Position numbers and translations under genes: made by a program. The notes under the pieces were generated by a model that saw nothing but the letters and a program-made list of their open reading frames with translations, did no database searches and had not been told where the DNA came from. A stretch of 6,227 nucleotides of DNA, taken from Bacteroidota bacterium (GTDB lineage: Bacteria; Bacteroidota; Bacteroidia; Chitinophagales; Chitinophagaceae). Positions 1-5,569 of this stretch are shown in pieces. The number at the start of each line of letters is the position of its first letter. Position 1 is the stretch's first letter. The stretch lies in the NCBI GenBank assembly GCA_018267795.1, contig JAFDXS010000161.1:1-6227 (forward strand). The letters run 5' to 3'.

Positions 1-1
1 T

Positions 2-1141
2 GCGGTGGTGTTTTTTAATGGCTTTGCACATGAAAGTGGTGAGCGTATAAAGGTGGTACACTACAATGGCATGCATAAGAAAATAAGCTCCGCCTATTAT
101 GACTCGCCTGAGGGAAAGTTTAAATACCTGCGCTTTATAGGTATGACTGTAGATGGTGATAAATCTGTGCACCTGTGCACCTATGGCTTTAATACCAACA
201 GCGATGAGAACGGTGCTGATTCAAGAGTTATTATTTCAAAGCTGGACGCTGGTGATTCTACGTTTACCAATAAGATGCTTGACTTTACGGATGACTTCCG
301 CGATACCAAAGCAGTGATGAAATATAACAAGGGCACCGGAATGATAGAACTGATGACCCTGACCTTTGTGAAAAGCAAGCGCAGAACAGCTTATTATCTG
401 CCATTGATCAGCTATATAGATCCTGCTACGTTGTTTGTAACAAACTCGCAGGTGCTGACCACTAACAAGGCATCAGAATATATGCAGGCACACCTGGACA
501 ATACCGATGGATATAACGGATTACCACAGGATATGATCATTAACAGCGACTACACTACAACTGTGCTGTATGAAAGTGAAGAACAGATGGAAAGACGCGA
601 CCAGCGTACAGGCAGGGTAATGTCACGTAGCACGATACTGGGTAATATTGGCATAGCAGAAATAGACAATAAAGGGAAGGAAAAAGAAGGATATGCAATA
701 CTGAAGAAGCAGCAGGCTACCGGATTTTTTGACCCGCTATATCTGTCGCACAAAGGCAAGGGTATGTGGTCTTACAGAGGAGGCAGCAACTTTATGCATG
801 TTAATAATAATGCTTTCTTATCGTTTGACTATGTGAACACAGATAAGAACCGCTACATTATTTTCAATGATTATCCTGTAAACTTTGAGCGTGGAGATGA
901 TGTAAAGAAACGCAAGGATGTAACTACTATAAGCGGTGCAAATACAATTTACTATCGCCTGCATAATGGCCAGTTTGATAAGGACTACCTGTTTGGCACA
1001 CCGAGCGGTGATGACCAATCAAACTTCTGCTATGTAGAGTCCTCAGATTTCAATAAGGAAACAAATACTTATGCAACCTTACTGATGAGTCGCGATGGAA
1101 GGAAGAAGGAAGCAAAGATAGCCTGGGTCACTTTTAACTAG
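2..1141 (+). CDS. Hypothetical protein, C-terminal part (5' end outside window)
   Basis: I do not recognise this gene. The reading frame is open from the window edge (first whole codon at base 2) to a TAG at 1139-1141, so at least 379 residues are present and the true start lies upstream; the GTG at base 5 is only an internal codon. The visible part is hydrophilic, with no membrane segment or catalytic motif. It alternates short beta-strand-like stretches (for example YRLHNGQF, RYIIFNDYP, IAWVTFN) with Asp/Asn/Gly/Lys-rich turns, a texture common in beta-propeller or other beta-rich secreted proteins of Bacteroidota. That fold guess is inference. A signal peptide cannot be judged because the N-terminus is missing. 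The gene converges on the Dph6-like gene and ends 20 bases before a shared hairpin terminator. Being a real gene is well supported by length and by codon use like the other plus-strand genes; function is unknown. Confidence 0.8.
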   Translation, partial: AVVFFNGFAHESGERIKVVHYNGMHKKISSAYYDSPEGKFKYLRFIGMTVDGDKSVHLCTYGFNTNSDENGADSRVIISKLDAGDSTFTNKMLDFTDDFRDTKAVMKYNKGTGMIELMTLTFVKSKRRTAYYLPLISYIDPATLFVTNSQVLTTNKASEYMQAHLDNTDGYNGLPQDMIINSDYTTTVLYESEEQMERRDQRTGRVMSRSTILGNIGIAEIDNKGKEKEGYAILKKQQATGFFDPLYLSHKGKGMWSYRGGSNFMHVNNNAFLSFDYVNTDKNRYIIFNDYPVNFERGDDVKKRKDVTTISGANTIYYRLHNGQFDKDYLFGTPSGDDQSNFCYVESSDFNKETNTYATLLMSRDGRKKEAKIAWVTFN

Positions 1142-1160
1142 TTCCTTATATATTTTTTGT

Positions 1161-1193
1161 CAAAAAGGCCGTTCCGATAGAATGGCCTTTTTG
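1161..1193. terminator. Bidirectional intrinsic terminator between convergent genes
   Basis: Bases 1161-1174 pair with 1180-1193 around a five-base loop (CGATA), giving a 14-bp stem with one G-T wobble (1171 with 1183). The core GGCC arm is flanked by A5 on the left and T5 on the right, so a transcript of either strand has a GC-rich hairpin followed by five U residues. It begins 20 bases after the stop of the upstream plus-strand gene and lies one base beyond the stop codon of the minus-strand gene, exactly where a shared terminator for two convergent genes is expected. Confidence 0.85.
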
Positions 1194-1194
1194 C

Positions 1195-1911
1195 TTAACC
1201 AGGAAGGATGTCAAGGAAATAGAAGCCTGTATCCCAGGTGTTGTTGTCTTTATCGCCTGTAGGTGCGTAGTTTTTATACACTGTTTCTCCTTTTATGATG
1301 GGTATAGGAGTACTAAAGTAAGGGGCATTATAAACAAAGGTGTGAAACTCTCCGTTCTCGCCGCATGGATCTACATTGGGAGGAAGATCATTTAGGAAAG
1401 ACCGGTCAATCTTTCTGCCAAGCATTTCTTTGCCAAGATATTTTTCGCTGATGCAAACTGTTACAGCTTCAATACCTGTTTCTTCGATGAGCGTTATTAA
1501 GTCGCTGGTATTCTTTTTCCATACGGGGAAAAGGCCTTGAAAGCCAATTGTAGCTAATTGAGCTTCGCGGTAGGCCTTGAGATCTTCGAGGAAAATGTCA
1601 CCGAATGCGGCGGTAGTTATTCCTTCCTTTTCTTTAAACTGCTCAAGGGTTTGCCTCATGGCATTTTTGTACAAATTGTCATCGGGCGATGGAGGCAGTT
1701 TTACCTTTGTCAGGGGCAAGCCCATGCGTTCAGCTTGCATATCCAGCATTTGCTCCCGAAGGCCATGCATGAATACACGCTCATGCTCGGCATTAATGGT
1801 GGTGAGCAAATTGGTAACCTGATAGCGATTGTCGTTATTTAAAAGATAATATGCTAATGCAGCATCTTTGCCAGAGCTCCAATTCAAAACTATTTTTGTC
1901 GGATTATTCAA
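1195..1911 (-). CDS. Dph6/MJ0570-family (DUF71) PP-loop ATP pyrophosphatase
   Basis: This 238-residue protein belongs to the adenine-nucleotide alpha-hydrolase (PP-loop) enzymes of the diphthine-ammonia ligase-like family (PF01902). Visible marks are the N-terminal ATP-binding loop SSGKDAA (residues 12-18, a variant of SGGKDS) after a first beta strand (IVLNW), and the C-terminal family signature GENGEFHT (184-191) followed by FVYNAPYF. Length is normal for stand-alone bacterial members. In archaea and eukaryotes the family amidates diphthine on elongation factor 2; bacteria do not make diphthamide, so the substrate here is unknown, with an ATP-dependent amidation or ligation the likely chemistry. 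The best start is TTG at 1911-1909: an in-frame TAA lies two codons upstream, and the next candidate, TTG at 1887, would leave only one residue before the conserved WSSGKD. No Shine-Dalgarno is seen. It is divergent from the reductase gene. Its isoleucine codons (5 ATA of 14) are less ATA-biased than in the neighbours. Confidence 0.9.
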   Translation of the reverse strand: MNNPTKIVLNWSSGKDAALAYYLLNNDNRYQVTNLLTTINAEHERVFMHGLREQMLDMQAERMGLPLTKVKLPPSPDDNLYKNAMRQTLEQFKEKEGITTAAFGDIFLEDLKAYREAQLATIGFQGLFPVWKKNTSDLITLIEETGIEAVTVCISEKYLGKEMLGRKIDRSFLNDLPPNVDPCGENGEFHTFVYNAPYFSTPIPIIKGETVYKNYAPTGDKDNNTWDTGFYFLDILPG

Positions 1912-1978
1912 TTCTTAGGCCATTTTAACTGCAAATCAATGTAATTTGTCGCTGTTAATAAACTTATTATTTTTTGAT

Positions 1979-2683
1979 ATGCGGTATGCTATAATAACCG
2001 GTGCTACACAAGGAATAGGGAAAGCAATAACTGAAAAATTATTGACCGAAGGGTTTTCTGTAGCTATATGTGCCAGAACACTAAGCGACCTAGAAGCACT
2101 GCGAGCAGAGTGGACAAGCAAATATCAAGGACAACAAATACTCATCTATGCCGCAGATATGGGGAAGACAGACGATGTGAAAGCATTTGCTGAATATGCA
2201 TTAAAAACTTTTCCAGCAATAGACATATTAGTAAATAATGCAGGTACATTTTTCCCCGGTAAGCTGGCAGATGAAGCGGAAGGCCACCTGGAAACACTAA
2301 TGTCGGTAAACTTATATAGCGCCTACCATATAACCCGCAGCGTATTGCCTACTATGAAACAGGCACACAAAGGCCATATCTTCAATATGTGCTCGGTGGC
2401 AAGCCTGAAATCCTATCCTAATGGCGGGTCTTATGGCATCACTAAATATGCCTTGCTGGGCTTCTCAGAAAACCTGAGAGAGGAATTGATACCGGATAAT
2501 ATAAAAGTGACCGCAATATGTCCCGGGGCTACCTATACAAATTCATGGAGTGGTGCAAGGTTACCCCAGGAGCGCTTTATACAGGTAGAAGACATTGCCA
2601 GTGCGCTGTGGAGCGCATATGTGCTATCTGAACAGGCCGTTGTTGAAACAATTGTTATAAGACCTTTAAAAGGTGACTTATAA
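1979..2683 (+). CDS. Classical short-chain dehydrogenase/reductase (SDR family)
   Basis: This 234-residue protein is a cytosolic NAD(P)-dependent oxidoreductase with the full set of classical SDR motifs: the cofactor loop TGATQGIG (residues 7-14), an acidic residue of the adenine pocket (D60), NNAG (86-89), and the catalytic tetrad N111, S139, Y152, K156, with the usual 13-residue Ser-Tyr spacing and the YxxxK motif, then PG (182-183) with T187. Arg33 at the end of the second beta strand favours NADP(H), an inference. Substrate cannot be told; 3-oxoacyl-ACP reductase-like and sepiapterin reductase-like enzymes share this layout. The start is ATG 1979, which places the cofactor loop seven residues in, as is usual; an upstream in-frame TTG at 1946 would add 11 unneeded residues (SLLINLLFFD type). 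The gene is divergent from the Dph6-like gene, and its 3' end is part of a terminator-like hairpin, suggesting a single-gene transcript. Confidence 0.93.
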   Translation: MRYAIITGATQGIGKAITEKLLTEGFSVAICARTLSDLEALRAEWTSKYQGQQILIYAADMGKTDDVKAFAEYALKTFPAIDILVNNAGTFFPGKLADEAEGHLETLMSVNLYSAYHITRSVLPTMKQAHKGHIFNMCSVASLKSYPNGGSYGITKYALLGFSENLREELIPDNIKVTAICPGATYTNSWSGARLPQERFIQVEDIASALWSAYVLSEQAVVETIVIRPLKGDL

Positions 2684-2694
2684 CAAATCTTTTT
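2652..2694 (+). terminator. Intrinsic terminator overlapping the 3' end of the SDR gene
   Basis: TTGTTATAAG (2652-2661) pairs perfectly with CTTATAACAA (2677-2686). Inside it ACCTT (2662-2666) pairs with AAGGT (2670-2674), leaving a two-base GA bulge (2675-2676) and a three-base TAA loop. The hairpin is followed by TCTTTTT (2688-2694). The stem is AT-rich, hence weaker than typical, but long (15 pairs). It spans the last ten or so codons and the TAA stop (2681-2683) of the reductase, so termination would occur just after translation ends and before the batD promoter. Confidence 0.6.
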
Positions 2695-2715
2695 AACGGA
2701 TTTTTAACCCTTAAC
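2690..2715 (+). promoter_or_regulatory. TTTTTAAC direct repeats upstream of batD, possible regulator site
   Basis: Two identical TTTTTAAC copies sit at 2690-2697 and 2701-2708, exactly 11 bp apart, about one helical turn. A third partial copy TTAAC is at 2711-2715, and a TATAAC occurs earlier at 2679-2684. Direct repeats of 11-bp period next to a promoter are typical of OmpR/PhoB-type winged-helix response regulators, which bind as head-to-tail dimers. The identity of any regulator is unknown. The first repeat shares its T-run with the preceding terminator, so part of the pattern may simply be the U-tract. The block lies 26 to 51 bp before the -7 element. Confidence 0.35.
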
Positions 2716-2740
2716 AAAGAGCAAAACGCGCTTTCAGAAT

Positions 2741-2748
2741 TAAATTTG
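2741..2748 (+). promoter_or_regulatory. Bacteroidota-type -7 promoter element for the batD unit
   Basis: TAAATTTG matches the Bacteroidota primary-sigma -7 consensus TAnnTTTG in every fixed position. No clear TTG/TTTG -33 element is found about 19-20 bases upstream, so activity may rely on an activator. The element ends 11 bases before the batD ATG, which would leave a 5' leader of only a few bases. The preceding terminator-like hairpin is consistent with a new transcript starting here. Confidence 0.55.
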
Positions 2749-2759
2749 TGTCAACTCAA

Positions 2760-4775
2760 ATGAAACGCATAATATACATTTCGCGCTATAGCATTCTATC
2801 TATTTTGCTGTTAGCATGTAGCTGCTATGCATGGGCACAGAATGGTGTATCATTTACAGCAGCCGCGAGCGCCAACAAAATGGGCGTACAGGACCAGATA
2901 CAATTTACCTATACGATAACTGACGCTGAAAATCTAAGAGCAGTGAGCCCTTCCGGCGGTGGCTTTAAGGATTTTGATGTTTTAGGCGGCCCATACCAAT
3001 CTACCAGTACCAATATGTCCATTATTAACGGGCATATGACACAGTCTGAAAGTATTTCACTTACCTATGTTTTAAAACCTAAACATACAGGTAACCTTAG
3101 CATACCAGCAGGCATAGCAAAGGACGCTGCTGGGCATGTATACCAGTCGAATGCAGTGCCTGTACAGGTGGTGGCTGGCTCCGTGGCAAGAAACCAACGC
3201 CAGCAAAGCATGATGGGAGACCCGATGGATGACCCCTTTGCTGCTATGCAACAACGCCAGATGCAGCGTATGCAACAAATGCAACGCCAAATGCAGCAGG
3301 CACAGCAACCACAACAACAATCACCTGCTAATGCACCTATTAATTCAAGTGATATAAATAAAGACCTTTTTATAAAGGTTACCGTAGATAAGAACAAAGT
3401 GCATGTAGGCGAGCAAATAACAACCAGCTATAAGCTATACGCGCGCATACCTATGCAAATAGGCATATCGAAGCTACCTTCTTTAAACGGCTTCTGGACA
3501 CAGGACTTTGATATACCTAAGGGCAATATAAAGCCACAGGAGGAAGTTGTGAACGGGAAAAAGTACCAGGTGTTTCTCTTGAAAAAATCTGCATTATTTC
3601 CGCAGCAGGCAGGCACGCTGGAACTAGACCCTGCTGAAGCGCAAGGTGTGGCACGCATAATACAGCAGGTAAGGCAGCGCAATCCGTTTGCAGATATGTT
3701 TGATGACCCTGCCTTTCAGAATGCATTCGGGAGCCTGATGATGAATGACCCAGTGTTTAACAATGGTTTCTTTAATGCAATGGCTTATAAAGATGTGCCT
3801 GTGCATTTAAGAAGCACACCAATAAAAATAGAAGTACTACCATTGCCTGAAAAAAACAAGCCTGCTGATTTTGGCGGAGCTGTGGGCAATTTCAATATAT
3901 CTGCCAATATTGACAAGAAGGATTTTACATCGGATGACGTAGCGTCGCTTACTGTAACCATAACAGGCAGTGGTAACCTGAAACTGATAGAAGCGCCAAA
4001 ATTAAAATTGCCTAACGGGCTGGAAAGCTATGACCCTATAATAAAAGACACCGTAACCGGCCGCAGCACTACTATAAGCGGGTCTAAAATACTTACCTAT
4101 GCTATAACACCGCAAACGCCGGGTGATTATGATATTCCTGCAATACCTTTTTCTTATTTCAATCCGCAGACAGGAAGCTATGTGAGCTTATCTACCCAGC
4201 CAATAAAAATACATGTAAAACAAGGTAAGAATTATAAGCCTAGTGCTAACAACTATGCTGCGCTCACTGATATACATAATATAGATACCAAGCCACTGCC
4301 AAAACTTTCTTTCAGCAGCAAACCATTACTCTTTAAACCTGCATACTGGTCGATGTATGGATTTCCGTTGCTGGCATTTATGGGCCTGCTGGTATGGCGC
4401 CGCCGCGAGGATGAGCTATCGAAAGATACTGTATTGCTGCGCAGCAGGAGAGCAAACAAGATAGCGCTGAAGCGCCTTGTAACTGCGCAAAAACTACTGC
4501 AGCAAAATAATGAAAAGCCTTTTTACGAAGAAATTTCCAAAGCGATATGGCTGTATCTTAGCGATAAGCTGAACATACCATTATCATCTTTATCACGCGA
4601 GAGTGCTGCCGGAGCATTGCAGGGCAGGAATATACCAGCCGCACTGCTTCAGAAAATTGAACAAGTGATGACAGATTGTGAAACAGCATTATATGCTAAT
4701 GGCGGTAAGCAACAAATGAACCGTACCTATAACGACGCTGTGGATGTAATAAGCGAACTGGAAGAAACGATCTAA
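2760..4775 (+). CDS. batD: BatD, Bat aerotolerance membrane protein
   Basis: This 671-residue protein matches the BatD/oxygen-tolerance family (PF13584), an envelope component of the MoxR-Bat system of Bacteroidota. Layout: signal peptide (1-26, cleavage likely after AWA), a beta-sandwich region from VSFTA (30) to about 140, a Gln/Met/Arg-rich linker (163-187), a second Ig-like region starting DLFIKVTVDKNKVHVGEQI (202 on), a Phe/Asp/Asn-rich insertion (about 308-342), a third region (378 on) with GSGNL (403-407) and YDP (424-426), one membrane segment (about 529-546) stopped by RRRE, and a helical cytosolic tail of about 120 residues. Most of the protein would therefore face the periplasm. 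Start: ATG 2760; the in-frame GTG at 2748 overlaps the promoter element. LLAC20 resembles a lipobox, so a lipoprotein form cannot be excluded. The stop is 6 bases before batE. MoxR, BatA and BatB are not adjacent. Confidence 0.9.
   Translation: MKRIIYISRYSILSILLLACSCYAWAQNGVSFTAAASANKMGVQDQIQFTYTITDAENLRAVSPSGGGFKDFDVLGGPYQSTSTNMSIINGHMTQSESISLTYVLKPKHTGNLSIPAGIAKDAAGHVYQSNAVPVQVVAGSVARNQRQQSMMGDPMDDPFAAMQQRQMQRMQQMQRQMQQAQQPQQQSPANAPINSSDINKDLFIKVTVDKNKVHVGEQITTSYKLYARIPMQIGISKLPSLNGFWTQDFDIPKGNIKPQEEVVNGKKYQVFLLKKSALFPQQAGTLELDPAEAQGVARIIQQVRQRNPFADMFDDPAFQNAFGSLMMNDPVFNNGFFNAMAYKDVPVHLRSTPIKIEVLPLPEKNKPADFGGAVGNFNISANIDKKDFTSDDVASLTVTITGSGNLKLIEAPKLKLPNGLESYDPIIKDTVTGRSTTISGSKILTYAITPQTPGDYDIPAIPFSYFNPQTGSYVSLSTQPIKIHVKQGKNYKPSANNYAALTDIHNIDTKPLPKLSFSSKPLLFKPAYWSMYGFPLLAFMGLLVWRRREDELSKDTVLLRSRRANKIALKRLVTAQKLLQQNNEKPFYEEISKAIWLYLSDKLNIPLSSLSRESAAGALQGRNIPAALLQKIEQVMTDCETALYANGGKQQMNRTYNDAVDVISELEETI
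3246..3320 (+). repeat. Low-complexity Gln/Met/Arg-coding tract within batD
   Basis: Twenty-five codons (BatD residues 163-187) encode 15 Gln, 5 Met, 3 Arg, 1 Ala and 1 Pro, built from irregular repeats of ATGCAA, CAACGC and ATGCAG units. The tract joins the first and second predicted beta-rich regions and is probably a disordered or helical periplasmic linker. Such repeats can change length by slippage, though the units here are too imperfect to be a clear phase-variation tract, and their period is a multiple of three. Confidence 0.7.
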
Positions 4776-4781
4776 AAAAGC

Positions 4782-5534
4782 ATGCAAAAAAAACTGTTCA
4801 TACTATTTATTTTTTTATTTAGTGGTATAGCATCCGGCTTTGCTGAGGCACCTTATGACGGGTGGTGGCTTAAAGGAAATGCGCTTTACCAACAAAAAGA
4901 ATATGATAGCGCCGTCTACTACTATGAGAAAATAGCTGCATTGCAGCCACAGAATGCCACAGTATATTATAACCTGGGCAATACTTACTACCGCCTGAAT
5001 AAAATAGGGCCTGCGGTGCTTAACTACGAAAGAGCCCTGAACATAAACCCCAAATATAAAGAAGCAAAAGATAACCTGGCCCTTACGCAGGCAAGAATAG
5101 GCAACCGTATAGCCTCCGGCACTGATATATTCTTTGTGAAATGGTGGAAGTCTGCTACACAAGGAGAAACAGCCAGCACATGGGCTGTAGCAAGCCTACT
5201 GATATTTCTAATAGTAATTGCAGCACTAATAATAAAAAGATTTCGCGGCAATGCTATAAGGATACCATCGCAACTGGTAGGCTTTCTGTGCTTTGTATGG
5301 GTGGTGTGTATGGGTTTTGCTGTTACCGCTGCCAATAATAAGTCGGCTGGCAATAAAGCTGTGGTAATGCAAAATGATGCCCCGCTGCTAAACGGGCAAA
5401 AAGGAAAAACACAAAGCCTGGTACCGGAAGGCACTACCGTAGAAATAAAAGACAGCAATGATGGCTGGGTAGAAGTACTGCTGCCTGATGGCCGCAGGGG
5501 CTGGATGCAAACGAGCTTGCTCAATAAAATTTAG
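4782..5534 (+). CDS. batE: BatE, TPR and SH3-domain Bat aerotolerance protein
   Basis: This 250-residue protein has the order typical of BatE in Bacteroidota: a signal peptide or N-terminal anchor (residues 1 to about 21, hydrophobic core LFILFIFLF), two tetratricopeptide repeats (about 28-57 and 60-93, with WWLKGNALYQQKEYDSAVYYY and NLGNTYYRLNKIGPAVLNYERAL-type helices), two membrane segments (about 134-151 and 164-184) with a basic KRFR turn between, and a C-terminal bacterial SH3-like domain (about 191-248) ending in GWVEVLLPDGRRGWM. The TPRs and SH3 would both be periplasmic if the signal is cleaved, suiting a role in protein contacts at the membrane with BatD and the VWA proteins; this topology is inferred. 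ATG 4782 is 6 bases after the batD stop, behind an A-rich leader without a Shine-Dalgarno, so translation is probably coupled to batD. It could be labelled simply TPR/SH3 protein, but position after batD makes BatE the better name. Confidence 0.88.
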   Translation: MQKKLFILFIFLFSGIASGFAEAPYDGWWLKGNALYQQKEYDSAVYYYEKIAALQPQNATVYYNLGNTYYRLNKIGPAVLNYERALNINPKYKEAKDNLALTQARIGNRIASGTDIFFVKWWKSATQGETASTWAVASLLIFLIVIAALIIKRFRGNAIRIPSQLVGFLCFVWVVCMGFAVTAANNKSAGNKAVVMQNDAPLLNGQKGKTQSLVPEGTTVEIKDSNDGWVEVLLPDGRRGWMQTSLLNKI

Positions 5535-5569
5535 TCTTGTACTTTCACTGCTCATTGCTGCCATAAAGT

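Noticed and set aside
5..7. GTG as the start codon of the first gene
   Set aside because: The frame is open to the window edge (GCG precedes it) and the protein texture gives no sign of a start here; the gene is best treated as truncated by the window.
1558..1842. Plus-strand open frames opposite the Dph6-like gene
   Set aside because: They are antisense to a gene with clear family motifs, overlap each other in different frames and show no domain of their own.
1946..1978. Longer reductase starting at TTG 1946
   Set aside because: It adds 11 hydrophobic residues ahead of the cofactor-binding strand, unlike classical SDRs, and uses a weak codon when ATG 1979 fits the family start.
2748..2759. 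BatD start at GTG 2748
   Set aside because: The GTG overlaps the TAAATTTG promoter element; ATG 2760 gives a normal signal peptide (MKRIIY start).
2817..2822. BatD as a lipoprotein (LLAC lipobox, Cys20)
   Set aside because: Position is plausible but the -2 Leu is unusual for a lipobox, a good signal peptidase I site (AWA before QN) lies six residues on, and a C-terminal membrane segment already anchors the protein.
3065..3397. Cys-rich minus-strand open frame opposite batD
   Set aside because: Its repeated Cys/Ile pattern is simply the complement of the Gln/Met codon tract of batD.
5024..5524. 166-residue minus-strand open frame opposite batE
   Set aside because: It is Ser/Thr/Pro/Leu-rich in the way antisense frames often are, shows no recognisable domain, and lies wholly within batE, whose TPR/SH3 layout is clear.
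5532..5539. Separate promoter (TAGTCTTG) for the deacetylase gene
   Set aside because: It has one mismatch to TAnnTTTG and the only nearby TTG is 12 bases upstream, too close for a -33 element; read-through from batE is simpler.
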